Assembly (NCBI GenBank): GCA_023525715.1
Contig: CM042010.1
Span: 82,213,894-82,277,893 of the forward strand
Length of the DNA: 64,000 bases
Direction of reading: 5' to 3'
Source: Cichorium intybus
Taxonomy: Eukaryota > Streptophyta > Magnoliopsida > Asterales > Asteraceae
Position 1 is the stretch's first letter, and the number at the start of each line of letters is the position of its first letter. The position numbers were made by a program, and so were the translations under genes. Positions 12,950 to 25,000 of the stretch are shown here, in pieces. The notes under the pieces were generated by a model that was not told the DNA's origin, did no database searches, and saw only the letters and a program-made list of their open reading frames with translations.

Positions 12950-13095
12950 GTTAGTTTCTTCTGATTTTATTCTTTTAGTTATTTTCTTGTGGCCTTTAGG
13001 AATATATTTATATGTTCAATAGTAGAAAAAATAGATCCTCATAGGTTGCATGTGAAGTTAGGGTTTTAGTTCATAGATTTACATAAAACCTTTCA
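12944..13095 (+). repeat. 3' fragment of a third LTR
   Basis: Last ~150 bp of the LTR, fused to the leader at a 6-bp microhomology (TAAAAG). It ends CTTTCA next to the TATAT duplication. Confidence 0.8.
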
Positions 13096-13555
13096 TATAT
13101 GCATATAAACATGCTTATGCATATAAATATGCATATGCATATAAAACAAGTGTATGTATATAAATATGCATATGCATATAAATATGCATATATATACATA
13201 TAAATTGCATAGATAACATGGATATGCATATATGCATATAAATATGCTTATGCATATAAATATGCACATGCATATACATATGCATATTTATATCCATATG
13301 CATATGCATATCAATATGCATATATACATATAAATATTTATACTCATATGCATATTTATATACATATGCATATGAATGTTGATATACATATGCAAATGAA
13401 TATACAAATTAGGAAATAATATTTGTATTTTAAATTAGGAAAAAAATATGTATATGCATATGAAAACAGAAGAATGATATGTATATACATGTATGCATAT
13501 ACATATGTATATTTATATCAACATTCATATGTATATGAATGTTGATATACGGATT
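13096..13555. repeat. ATGCAT/CATATG repeats with a perfect palindrome
   Basis: Continuation of the repeat interrupted at 5090. At 13514-13549 a 16-bp arm (TATATCAACATTCATA) is followed by TGTA and its exact reverse complement. Confidence 0.8.
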
Positions 13556-13564
13556 GTTAAATAA

Positions 13565-14050
13565 TTCTTTTGTTTTCTGTTTCTTTTCTGTCAACTGACC
13601 TGGAGCAGACTACTTCCTTTATGTTTTTCATTGGTCATTCTTTTCAATTCGTGAGCCAGCTGAATCTTTTGATTGGTAGAAAACATACAACATCGTTTGA
13701 GCTATAACTCTCATTTTCACTAGAACTAGATTATTCGCCTTCATCATATACAGTAAAACTTGATCTTGGATTTCATAATATCTGCTAAATATTTTGAAGA
13801 TAGTAAACAAGATCTGCTATCATAACAGAAACATGATTTTCTTCAAACTAATGTAGCAAATATCATGAAATTCAAGATCACTGAATATGTTAAAGGCGAG
13901 TTATCTAACTCTAGTGATAATGAGGGTGATACCTCAAATGATTTTGTATTTTTTCTACCAAACAAGAGATTAAACTAAGTCACATATTGAAAATAATAAC
14001 TAATTAAAAACATAAAGGAAATAGCTTGCTCTAGATCAGTTGAAAGAAAA
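13565..14050. mobile_element. Long-TIR MITE, copy 1
   Basis: About 490 bp. Ends are inverted repeats of about 50-60 bp with roughly 85% identity; both read TGTCAACTGA-CT-GAGCA and TTTCCTTTATGTTTTT inwards. No coding capacity. The superfamily is unclear because AT-rich flanks hide the target duplication; long TIRs suggest Mutator-like. The right end is slightly truncated compared with copy 2. Confidence 0.6.
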
Positions 14051-14089
14051 CATAAAAATGATATATTTATACATGTATGCATAAACATA

Positions 14090-14092
<3 letters not shown>

Positions 14093-14175
<83 letters not shown>
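14093..14175. repeat. (TA)n microsatellite
   Basis: Uninterrupted TA dinucleotides between the two MITE copies, followed by ACACACACA. Confidence 0.95.
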
Positions 14176-14183
<8 letters not shown>

Positions 14184-14193
14184 TAATAAATAA

Positions 14194-14696
14194 TTCTTTT
14201 GTTTTCTGTTTCTTTTTTGTCAACTAACCTAGAGCAGACTACTTCCTTTATGTTTTTCATTGGTCATTCTTTTCAATTTGTGAGCCAGCTGAATCTTTTG
14301 ATGGGTAGAAAACATACAAAATCGTTTGAGTTATAACTCTCATTTTTACTAGAACTAGATTATTCGCCTTCATCATATACAGTAAAACTTGATCTTGAAT
14401 TTTATAATATCTGCTAAATATTTTGAAGATAGTAAACAGGCTCTGCTATCATAACAGAAACATGATTTTCTTCAAACTAATGTAGCAAATATCATGAAAT
14501 TCAAGATCACTGAATATGTTAAAGGCGAGTTATCTAACTCTAGTGATAATGAGGGTGATACCTTAAATGATTTTGTATTTTTTCTACCAAACAAAAGATT
14601 AAACTAAGTCACGTATTGAAAATAATAATAAATGAAAAACACAAAGGAAATAGCTTGCTCTAGATCAGTTGACAGAAAAGAGACAGAAAACAGAAA
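14194..14696. mobile_element. Long-TIR MITE, copy 2
   Basis: Same element as 13565-14050 in the same orientation with only scattered differences. Its right TIR is fuller (CAGTTGACAGAAAAGAGACA then GAAAACAGAA). The pair lies either side of (TA)n and may be a local duplication rather than two insertions. Confidence 0.65.
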
Positions 14697-15014
14697 TATA
14701 CATATGCATATACATATGCATATACAGATCATATACATATACATATCCATATGAGTATACAAGTTAGCAAATATTCATATACATATTCATATAAATATGC
14801 ATATAAAGATTCATGTGCATATGCATATAAATAACGATATGCATATAAATATGCATATGATATGTGCATCTATATATGTAGTAAATATACATATTCTTTT
14901 AATCAGTAGAGTAAAGTATGTATATGGATATAAATATGCATATGAATATGCATATACATATCATATACATATACAGGTCCACAAATAGTACTGTGAATTA
15001 TGTATATATAAATT
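14697..15014. repeat. ATGCAT/CATATG repeats
   Basis: Degenerate CATATACATATGCATATA motifs up to the TATAT target site of the next LTR element; the repeat resumes at 22610. Confidence 0.8.
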
Positions 15015-15019
15015 TATAT

Positions 15020-16806
15020 TGTAAGACCCGTATCCTGATTATAACATATACTTAAAATAGGAGTGTTAGGAATTATATGATTTTTGGTAGTTATAAAGCT
15101 AAGAAAAACTTTATTTACAATTTCATATGAAAATCAACATTTTGTGTCGTTTTAGAAAAATCATAATTAATTCTAGGAAAATCGTTTGGACCTCAAACCA
15201 GTGCAAAAAGTTTACAAATTGAGTCTAGTACAATTACCAAAAATAATAGTAAGCTTGAAAATGACATTATCTATGGTAAAAAATGCAATATTTACTGATT
15301 AGTTCGGAATTGACAGATTAGATAGTCTGTTTTAAAAAATTCATAATAAATCAGAGAAAAATCGTATAAATACGTAAAATACATCCCTGGAAAGGTATTG
15401 AGATAAATTTCTGAAATATGAAATAAAAACGTGAATTTCATGGGTTTAAAGTCGGCTAAACCAGTCTTCAACAGACTGATTCTAGAAGGTATTAATTTCA
15501 ACAAAGTTATATTATTAAAATCTTTTGTCAAAAGTGTCATGCCATTTTTTATTCAAGAATTCAAGTATAAATACCCCTCAAAACATCTCATAAACCACAC
15601 AACTAAATCTCAACCCAATATATAGAGGTTTCTAAGCACTAGAGTGTAAGCAAGTGAGCGGAAGGAAGCTCAAAAGCCTAACGAATGAGTTAAAGATCTC
15701 GACGACTGGTCATAAGGTAACTACAAACCTTTCTATAGCTTAATTAGGTATTGTAAAATAGTTTTTGTTAAGAAGTAGAATATTTAATAAGTATAACATA
15801 TGTTATATTATACTCATTTCTAACAATAGTAAACAAAAACCTTAAAATGTCGTTATTATAACAATTCGTAATTTCCGAAAATAATACCGATTGATTTACT
15901 TACGAGGACGGTGACTAGGCCGATTACTTGGGATCTGGTTGTTGGATTTTCCGAAAGGCTAAAATGCTGAAAGGATCCTGCCTCCCTATCTAATCTTCTA
16001 CCTGGCCGTTCTTTACTTGATAAATCATGGAGTATCATATTGGAATTATTGAAGGGTTTAATGATGCGACTATAATATAGTTAAGGATTAAGAAATGATA
16101 GATTTCTTATTATGTTAACAGTTAAAGTTGAAGGAAATACAAAGCCGAGAAAGATAAACGATATACTCAACTATAATCAGGTGAGTCTTCTCACTATACT
16201 ATAGGTGATATCGCATGCGTAGGAAGGAAAATATGTTAGACTAAGGTGATCTTACCTGTTATGATAATTGTATGAATTATTGCTATGATAATGATTGTTT
16301 GTGGACGGAACGGGATAGCCCGCGAGCCAATAGGCGGAACATGAATAGCCTGCGAGTTATTAGACGGAACGGGAAAAGCCTGCGAGCGATAAGACAGAAC
16401 GGGAACTGCCCGTGAGTCTTCAGGCGGAACAGGGATAGCCCGTGAGTCTCACAGACATATGAATGGTTATTGTGTGTTGTATGTTATGTGATGGATCGTA
16501 TGGTATTTTGAGTAACTCACTAAGCTCTGTGCTTACCCTTTCCGTATATAAACTACTGTTTCAGGTACATCAGGTACCATGGATGGCAAGGCGTGACGTG
16601 TATACACTGTGCTGCTTCATTGGAGGACTGTTTTTGAATGGATGTTCCGCTATGTTGTGATTTCATTAACTTTTGTTAATCCTGGGATGTTTTCATTAAA
16701 CTTATAAGTTATGGAATTTTTTCAAAATTAATTAAGTGGCTTTTCTTATATTGAAGTGTTCGTTTAATTTTTTTTTTATTTTACCCTAAAATTTTGGGAT
16801 GTTACA
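15020..16806 (+). repeat. 5' LTR of RWP-RK-carrying element
   Basis: TATA box TATAAATAC at 15566-15574. About 40 differences from 20824-22609 by hand count. Confidence 0.9.
16300..16456 (+). repeat. Five ~30-bp hairpin minisatellite units in the LTR
   Basis: Units of the form GGCGGAACGGGATAGCCCG then CGAG with an inverted core CGGG-N4-CCCG in most. Repeated in the second LTR at about 22105-22260. The nested Gypsy element at 47390-47815 has the same core. Confidence 0.8.
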
Positions 16807-16809
16807 AGT

Positions 16810-16821
16810 TGGTATCAGAGC
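16810..16821 (+). promoter_or_regulatory. Primer binding site (tRNA-Met)
   Basis: TGGTATCAGAGC, three bases after the LTR end. Confidence 0.9.
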
Positions 16822-18215
16822 ACCGCTTGAGAGAATCAGGCTCACTTAGTGAGTTCTGGACTCAAGTTGAGGCTTAAGAGTTTTCTTAAAACATTTTTAC
16901 GAAAGAAAGATGTTTTATGAAGGGAAACTGAAGACACAGTGTGTACCGCCGGCCGACGCCAGTATGAGAAAAGGGTTAAGTATTTAATATTGTGGATGTT
17001 GAAAAAAAAACGTATGGTATATGTTTGCTGAAATGCCTGGTAGAGATCACACATTGTTGTATTATTATCTGCTATTTGCTAATAGAACTGTATGCTAGTA
17101 CCGATAGGTTGCTTAGAGATTTCCACTAAGTTGTATACAATATTGACTGAATAGTCATAGAATGTGTGAGTTGACCTTATTGCATGTTCCTTGTTTGGTT
17201 GTTGCCTTAGGGAAGATTCTCTTATTTGAAAGACTGTTTAGTTCGATATTGTATACAACTACATTCGCGAAACAATCTGTCATCACTGGAGGAAGTTCCG
17301 TCTTAGTTAGAATAACAGGGTGGGGTGGGATTCCAAGTATTCCTAGAAGGGTTGATATATGCCTTGTAAGGGCATATGTGTTAAAATTATCGGTGAGAAG
17401 CGAATTGGATATTTCGAGACGGGTCTTGGAACGAACATGGATAGGTGTGGAAGGTAGTAGTAGAGCTCCTACTATCGAAAGCACAGGATCTGTGTTTGAG
17501 TCGGGAGTTCGTCACGAAGGATCCAAGGAGCTGAGTATGTGAGTGTCTAGCATAGTTGACTTAAATGCTAGTGTAATGTGGTAAACCTTTATCCATTCGA
17601 TTGGTGAATATTGATTGTGAGGTTCAGTAGGAACAATTAAGATGTGATCATACAAGTTTGGTTGGACCGATCATGCTTAAGTTGATTACTGAACTTAAAG
17701 ACTGTTGAAAGGGAGAATGTCAAAGTGCTATTGTGGTAGCTATTTTTCATGCAACTAATGCGCGCACAAGTCAGACAGGGACTAGAGGATGCAAGGGTGA
17801 GTTTTCCAACTCACGGTCAAAGAGGTGCAAGCGGCGCCTGAGATGAAAGCGGGTATTTTTGAGTCGACTATGTACATGCCTAGTGCTGTGTAATAGTGGG
17901 GCTACCTACCCTTGTATTGATCTTGCTTGAGTGATTGATCAGGTCGTGTGGGTTGAGAGTCTGGATCACTCGCTCGTGATTGAGGTAACTAACGATAGAG
18001 GTGTTGACTAGCGTCGCAAGCGGATGAGTAACATATGGTGGTTGATGTAAACGTCTTTACATTATTGAAACATGTTTATTGAGATGGTGTTTTCCCCTGA
18101 TGCAAGTTGTTAGCTGAGCAGAGTGGGCTTGGTTTTTGTTCGAGAGTAAGGGCTCGTAAAAAAATTATAAATCGAATAAACAGACTTGGACTTTAGTCCA
18201 AGTGGGGGAGGAATA
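16822..18215 (+). other. Leader and decayed interior of the RWP-RK-carrying element
   Basis: No gag, protease or RT motif recognised; the 126-codon frame at 17162-17542 looks like chance. It ends at a PPT-like CCAAGTGGGGGAGGAA (about 18199-18214) just before the captured gene begins. Confidence 0.5.
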
Positions 18216-18349
18216 CAAAATTAAGGGAACAACATGAATATTATATTGAATCGATGAAATTATTAAAATTATAGTAACACGTCAATATATTTAATTCATT
18301 ACTACTACTTTATATTAATACATTAAGAAAAGTTTACAGAACTACTAAC

Positions 18350-20124
18350 CTAAACCGGAGAATCAGAAAGAAGCGAGAAAAGATCTTCTACACTCCAATC
18401 TTTGTCATCATTAGGTTGACTTGTACCTTCTTGAGGATTTGGAAGGGGTATGATTTCAGTTATTGGAGGAGGAGCTCCAAGGTATGGGGTCTCGATAGGG
18501 TTGGAACCCGTAACCCTGTGATTAGGGGCTAAATATTGACCCATTTGGGGCGTGTGTAAGTAGGGTAATGATGAGGAAGGATTCCAATTCGGAACCAGTT
18601 GGGGTAGTTATAAGAAGGAGGAAACCAGGCTAGGTCACCTACAAAGCCTCTAAAATTCTCGTCACTCGTAGGCTCGAGTAAACCAGGGTTAATACTACTC
18701 ATACCAGAATTAGATAGTAGAGATTGCTGCTGTGTATGAGTTCTTGATGAAGTTTCCCCCTTTTCCTGAATTTTTCTTTTCCTAAATACAACCTTATGAG
18801 CAGCTTGTATTAGCTTCTTTGTGCTGTCTGTTAAACCCGATTGTGACCCTTCAATTATCGCTTCTTTTTCCTTTTTTAGGTTGGGTATTAAATCTCTCGA
18901 CAATTCTGCTGCATCGTAAAAATCGTTACCAAATTCCTATGGCGCAAATAAATTTAGTAATTACAATTTTATGATATAAAGGAATAAAAAAATGTAATTC
19001 TTTACCTCAGCACGATCAATAAGAGTTTGCAGACTCTTAACTTGTCGTTGGGGCCAACGTTTGATACCTAAATCTCTACAACATTTCTTCCAGTGTGTTG
19101 TCCCAGTGTTAAGATCAATTGCAGCTTGTTTAATTGGTTTACTAAAATGTTCAGCTATGATTTCTTTACTTAATCCATGCCTAGAACTGCTTCCACCACT
19201 ACCTGCTATGTTTTCTGAACTCGAAGGTTCGAATCCAGTTGTATCATTATTATTATGGATCATTTGAACATGATCCTGATTTTCTGATCCAAAGATGGAC
19301 ATTGATTCATTAAAATCAGTGGTTTCTATAGGTATTAATTGTTGGTTTTCAACCAAAAACCCAGGATTCTGAAATCCTTCTAGATTTCTTTGAATTAACT
19401 GAAGGTGATCTTGGTATTGCAAACAACCCACAAACTCAGGATTCGCTGAAGCGAACCCGATAGTGTCATCATGGATCAACTGTGTTTGATCCTGATTTTG
19501 AATGTCAGTTAGAGACTCCTGATTCGTTAGGTCTACTCCACTATGCAGTATGGGTACGTTCATGCTTAGATTATCATTAGCAAGATCATCTACAAATGGA
19601 TCTGTATATATAACGTATGTTAGATAATTAAGCAAAACAGACATATAGCATAACAAAATGACTGAACCTGGAAGTAAGTATTGGGATTGCCCAATAGCGA
19701 TGTCTTGATTTAAAGGCAGTGGATTTTCAGGGAGAATACCCATCGGAGGAAAAGCTTCAAGGTCACTTTAAAGATGCTCCGACGGTAATAGATCTACAAA
19801 GTCTACATTTCATGTAAGTTAGAGTCAAGCAAAACACTAAATAATGAAATAAGAAGTAAAGAGGTTTAAAATATTATAATAACCGAACTCCGGTGGAAAT
19901 ATTGGATCTGACAAAAAGGATGTATCCTCTTCCCTTGGGAAATTCAGTTCAGTGTCCGACACATTTCCCATAGATGATTTGTTTTCCATGTCTTGAATTG
20001 CACAATCAGAATTTGTATTCGAATAAGCTGGTGGTATGAAGAAGCAATTGAGACTTATGAGAGTTGTAATGACCATCTTTCGTTTATATAGTGTCTTGCA
20101 GCTAAAACTGTCAGGACAACCCAC
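18350..20124 (-). pseudogene. RWP-RK domain transcription factor (RKD-like), captured inside LTR element
   Basis: Four minus-strand exons with GT/AG borders: 20124-19884, 19802 (or 19793)-19668, 19601-19006 and 18936-18350. Exon 3 encodes the RWP-RK DNA-binding domain near its end: LSKEIIAEHF, KPIKQAAIDLN, THWKKCCRDLGIKRWPQRQ, VKSLQTLIDRAE. The signature RWPxRK reads RWPQRQ, so the final Lys is Gln. Upstream is a Gln/Asn/Asp-rich region with repeated NQDxxQLIH-like units; the tail is acidic (DWSVEDLFSLLSD). RKD-type proteins regulate germ-cell and early embryo programmes in plants; subfamily placement here is tentative. A TAA in exon 2 (19770-19768) and a frameshift near 18590 in exon 4 suggest the copy is broken. 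It is antisense to its host element. Confidence 0.75.
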
Positions 20125-20806
20125 GTTTTAGTACCAAAATTCAAACCAACTACAATAGGTGCGACTTTACACTACCCCAAGTGATATTCTTTTCAAAATT
20201 CGCTGCTTGAATCCGATGAGAACAAGATAATGAAGAGACTCTTGAAATAAAACAAAATTTTATGTCTCCTGATAATAGAAATAGTTTAAAGAGTGTTCGG
20301 TACTCCAAAAAAAAACTTACGAAAGATGATGTAAATTTTATATTTTTCGGTGAAACAAAAACATTTGGAGATTTTACAAATATAGATTTATTTAGCCAAA
20401 AAGTATTTAAAAGAAAATGTTGAATTGAGACAAATGTATGTTGAAATATGCGAATTCATATAAATACGAAATAGTGTTAAAAATTAGGTGTTGCAAGTTA
20501 ACTAGGTTAACTAATTAGAAAGTACTAAATATGTACTGTAGATAGTAGCCGGTCAAGTTGATGTGTGGAACTGTGAGAAACAGTTAGAGTTTTTTTTTTT
20601 GTACATCTAGAGTAACTAGAAGAAAAAAAATATGGAGTGAATGAGAATAATAGGACCTTAAGCATTATTACAGAGATATGTGAATGTTGAAGGGGAAAGA
20701 TAATGAAACCTTGTAAAGGTTCGACAATAAGACGAGGAGGATTTTTGAAGACTCAATGGGAAATACATAAAGGCGTTCGAGAATGCGGATTTCGGGACGA
20801 AATCCA
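20125..20806 (-). other. Probable captured 5' flank of the RWP-RK gene
   Basis: AT-rich, no coding sequence. It lies upstream of the RWP-RK ATG on the minus strand and ends at the host element's PPT, so it may include the gene's original promoter. Confidence 0.35.
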
Positions 20807-20807
20807 A

Positions 20808-20823
20808 ATAAGTGGGGGAGACT
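20808..20823 (+). promoter_or_regulatory. Polypurine tract of RWP-RK-carrying element
   Basis: Follows GGGACGAAATCC; AATAAGTGGGGGAGACT abuts the 3' LTR. This context is common before Ty3/gypsy 3' LTRs. Confidence 0.75.
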
Positions 20824-22609
20824 TGTAAGACCCGTATCCTGATTATAACATATACTTAAAATAAGAGTGTTAGGAATTATATGATTTTTGGTAGTTATAA
20901 AGCTAAGAAAAACTTTATTTACAATTTCATATGAAAATCAGCATTTTGTGTCGTTTTAGAAAAATCATAATTAATTCTAGGAAAATCGTTTGGACCTCAA
21001 ACCAGTGCAAAAAGTTTACAAATTGAGTCTAGTACAATTACCAAAAATAATAGTAAGCTTGAAAATGACATTATCTATGGTATAAAATGCAATCTTTACT
21101 GATTAGTTCAGAATTGACAGATTAGATAGTCTGTTTTCAAAAATTCATAATAAATCATAGAAATATCGTATAAATACGTAAAATACATCCCTGGAAAGGT
21201 ATTGAGATAAATTTCTGGAATATGAAATAAAAATGTGAATTTCATGGGTTTAAATTCGGCTAAACCAGTCTTGAACTGACTGATTCTAGAAGGTATTAAT
21301 TTCAACAAAGTTATATTATTAAAATCTTTTGTCAAAAGTGTCATGCCATTTTTTATTCAAGAATTCAAGTATAAATACCCCTCAAAACATCTCATAAACC
21401 ACACAACTAAATCTCAATCCAATATATAGAGGTTTCTAAGCACTAGAGTGTAAGCAAGTGAGCGGAAGGAAGCTCAAAAGCCTAACGAATGAGTTATAGA
21501 TCTCGACGACTGGTCATAAGGTAACGACAAACCTTTCTATAACTTAATTAGGTATTGTAAAATAGTTTTTCTTAAGAAGTAGAATATTTAATAAGTATAA
21601 CATATGTTATATTATACTCATTTCTAACAATAATAAACAAAAACCTTAAAATGTCGTTATTATAACAATTCGTAATTTCCGAAAATAATACCGATTGATT
21701 TACTTACGAGGATGGTGACTAGGCCGATAACTTGGGATCTGGTTGTTGGATTTTCCGAAAGGCTAAAATGCTGAAAAGATCCTGCCACCCCATCTAATCT
21801 TCTACCTGGCCGTTCTTTACTTGATAAATCATGGAGTATCATATTGGAATTATTGAAGGGTTTAATGATGCGACTATAATATAGTTAAGGATTAAGAAAT
21901 GATAGATTTCTTATTATGTTAACAGTTAAAGTTGAAGGAAATACAAAGCCGAGAAAGATAAACGATATACTCAACTATAATCAGGTGAGTCTTCTCACTA
22001 TACTATAGGTGATATTGCATGCGTAGGAAGGAAAATATGTTAGACAAGATGATCTTACCTGTTATGATAATTGTATGAATTATTGCTATGATAATGATTG
22101 TTTGTGGACGGAACGGGATAGCCCGCGAGCCAATAGGCGGAACAGGAATAGCCTGCGAGTCATTAGACGGAACGGGAAAAGCCTGCGAGCGATAAGACAG
22201 AACGGGAACTTCCCGTGAGTCTTCAGGCGGAATAGGGATAGCCCGTGAGTCTCACAGACATATGAATGGTTATTGTGTATTGTATGTTATGTGATGGATC
22301 GTATGGTATTTTGAGGAAGTCACTAAGCTCTGTGCTTACCCTTTCCCTATATAAACTACTGTTTCAGGTACATCAGGTACCATGGATGGCAAGGCGTGAC
22401 GTGTATACACTGTGCTGCTTCATTGGAGGACTGTTTTTGAATGGATGTTCCACTATGTTGTGATTTCATTAACTTTTGTTAATCCTGGGATGTTTTCATT
22501 AAACTTATAAGTTATGGAATTTTGTCAAAATTAATTAAGTGGCTTTACTTATATTGAAGTGTTCGTTTAAATTTTTTTTAATTTTACCCTAAAATTTTGG
22601 GATGTTACA
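20824..22609 (+). repeat. 3' LTR of RWP-RK-carrying element
   Basis: 1786 bp, partner of 15020-16806, ends GATGTTACA before TATAT. Confidence 0.9.
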
Positions 22610-23175
<566 letters not shown>

Positions 23176-23356
23176 AAATATTCCAATATTGAAGTAAAAT
23201 CTTGATGGTGAGGTTGGGGCTTTCCATGTTTCTCCATAATTCATTACCATCACCCAAGCATTAATACAATCAGCCGTAACCCAAGTTTCAGGTATGAAAC
23301 TCTCCAGAACAGTTCTAGTAGTAAAATTTCCATTTTGTGTTTTGAAAATGGGAAAC
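23176..23356 (-). pseudogene. Ulp1-like gene, exon upstream of the protease
   Basis: Between a TTTTTCAG acceptor and GTAAGT donor: RFPIFKTQNGNF, ESFIPETWVTADCINAW, then NYGETWK and RFYFNIGIF. The exon is open throughout. The pattern (a Trp-rich region with cysteine and INAW) is that of the segment preceding the C48 domain in plant Ulp1-like proteins. Confidence 0.7.
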
Positions 23357-23422
23357 CTGAAAAATTAAATATTTATTAGACATTTAAATTTATATAATAG
23401 TTTTGTTTATAGATAAACTTAC

Positions 23423-24257
23423 TTTGTATCCCCGAAAAGAGCAAATACTCGATCAGTCACGTTAATTTCAAGTGGTGAGTATTCTTCACCAATTTTAAGT
23501 TGTCGCTTTTTGTAAGGTGAGCACAGATATGCTGATACTTTTGTTTTTCTTTTAAGCGGCTCATCTATTGATATAGCTAATAGAATTGCATCAACAACAT
23601 CAACTTTCTCTTTAGAATGTTGTTTTTCACCAACAAAAGTAGGAAATTCCTAGGATATTCCCATATTAAAATTAGGAATCTCATCACTAATTGTATTATT
23701 TTTATCTTTCTCGCTATATAAATAGCTTTTTTCAATATCTTGTAATACCTACAACAAGTACGACGATATTGGTGAAGTTTCTTCAAACTGGATGATTTGC
23801 TTTTTCAGTATTGGAGCGTTTTCAGGTGTTTGGAAACCAACTGGTGAAGCAGGGGCTTTCAATATTTCTTCAAATTCTTTAACATCAAATTTCTTTTGAC
23901 TTTCTTCAACATTCTCTTAAACATTATCTTCTTTATCAGGAACATTTCTTTGTTCATCTTTTTCAACTTTCTCTGCATCTTCTTCAACTCCTTCAACTTC
24001 TTCAACTGTTTCAACTTCTTCATCTTTTTAACAGCTTCTTTTTCAACTCCAACTACTTCTTCAACATCTTCTTTCTGAAATCCTTCAACTTCAACAGTAT
24101 TTTTTTTAACATCAAATATTTCATCAAATTCCATTTTAAGATCAATGAATTCGTTTATGTTTGGGTGGTTTTCCAAACAGTAAGTTAGCATGATTTCTAC
24201 ATCTTTTTTGTATCGGCGTATTCTTGAAATCTTTATTGTAATGGCATCAATTTTTTC
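23423..24257 (-). pseudogene. Ulp1-like gene, charged middle exon
   Basis: Starts after a TATAG acceptor with EKIDAITIKISRIRR, then LTYCLENHPNINEF. A Glu/Lys-rich stretch (about 24100-23860) follows, then APASPVGFQTPENAP, then KVSAYLCSPYKKRQLKIG and VTDRVFALFGDTK at a GTAAG donor. At least two in-frame stops and a frame change in the low-complexity part break it. The charged block looks like a disordered or coiled linker. Confidence 0.65.
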
Positions 24258-24289
24258 CTATAAATTTTTTGTGCATAAAAAAACTTAAT

Positions 24290-25000
24290 ATATGCATATG
24301 AATGTGCAAATGTATAAAAAATGACAGTTTTTAAAATTATTACATTAGGACCAAAATTGTAAATTAATGTAAACCACAAGGACAACATGGACCACAACTG
24401 AGTATGTGTATAGATAATTGTATGCATAAGATATAGATATATACACATGAATATACATATACATTTATATGCATATCTATAATCAAATATATGCATATAA
24501 ATATGCATATGCATATTTATGCATATGCATATTTATATGTATTTGTTTTGGTCCTTGTGATTACATATTTTTAAAGTAAATTAGAGTTTTGGTCCTTGTG
24601 ATTACATATTTCTAAAGTAAAAAATATGCATGTTGATAGAAATTTTTTTCAAGTAAATTACAGTTTTGGTCCTTATGATTTACTCTAAATTACAGTTTTG
24701 ATCATATTTTTAAAATTCTTGTTGAAAGGACCAAAAATGTAAATAAATGTAAAACACAGGATGAAAAATGTAATTTACTCTATTTTTTAATATGTATAGG
24801 CATATGTATATAATTTTTTATATGCATACAAATATGCATATGCATATTTATGTACATATGCATATGCATGTTGATATACATAGCAAGATCAGTACAAAGA
24901 CTATTTATATGCATATGCATATTTTTATACATATGCATGTTGTAAATATTTTGTGTAAGCAGTATATGTGTATAGACGTATTTCTAGACAGAAGCATCTA
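24290..25000. repeat. ATGCAT repeats and GGTCC-type inverted repeats
   Basis: ACAGTTTTGGTCCTTGTGAT motifs and their reverse complements (AAGGACCAAAA...TGTAA) are mixed with ATGCAT repeats. The same block recurs at about 35730-36130 and 36620-37010, with the shared anchor GATATACATAGCAAGATCAG. Confidence 0.7.

Larger units (their letters stand above)
5090..13095 (+). mobile_element. Pol-less Copia-type LTR element (copy A), LTR-int-LTR-int-LTR composite
   Basis: Flanked by a TATAT target duplication (5085-5089 and 13096-13100). Order: full LTR, PBS, decayed gag, about 3.9 kb non-coding, PPT, full LTR, then a second partial internal start and a 3' LTR fragment. No protease, integrase or reverse-transcriptase motif (no YVDD, no KARLV) can be read in any frame of the interior, so it would need enzymes supplied in trans. 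It is homologous along its length with the element at 26272-34733. LTR start TGTTGGATTAGG, the tRNA-Met PBS and the AGTGGGAG-type PPT fit Ty1/copia. The first LTR begins TA instead of TG. Confidence 0.85.
15020..22609 (+). mobile_element. Gypsy-like LTR element without pol, carrying an antisense RWP-RK gene
   Basis: TATAT target duplication (15015-15019 and 22610-22614), LTRs of 1787 and 1786 bp starting TGTAAGACCC and ending GATGTTACA, tRNA-Met PBS, and a PPT of GTGGGGGAGACT type. LTR motifs such as GAGTAACTCACTAAGCT and CAGGTGAGTCTTCTCAC are like those of Tekay/Del-type Ty3/gypsy elements (from memory). No gag-pol is readable in the 4-kb interior. Its right-hand 2.6 kb is a minus-strand RWP-RK gene with introns. 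LTR divergence is about 2.3% by eye. Confidence 0.85.

Noticed and set aside
17162..17542. 126-codon plus-strand frame and 109-codon antisense frame
   Set aside because: No recognisable domain; inside the decayed interior of an LTR element and mutually overlapping.
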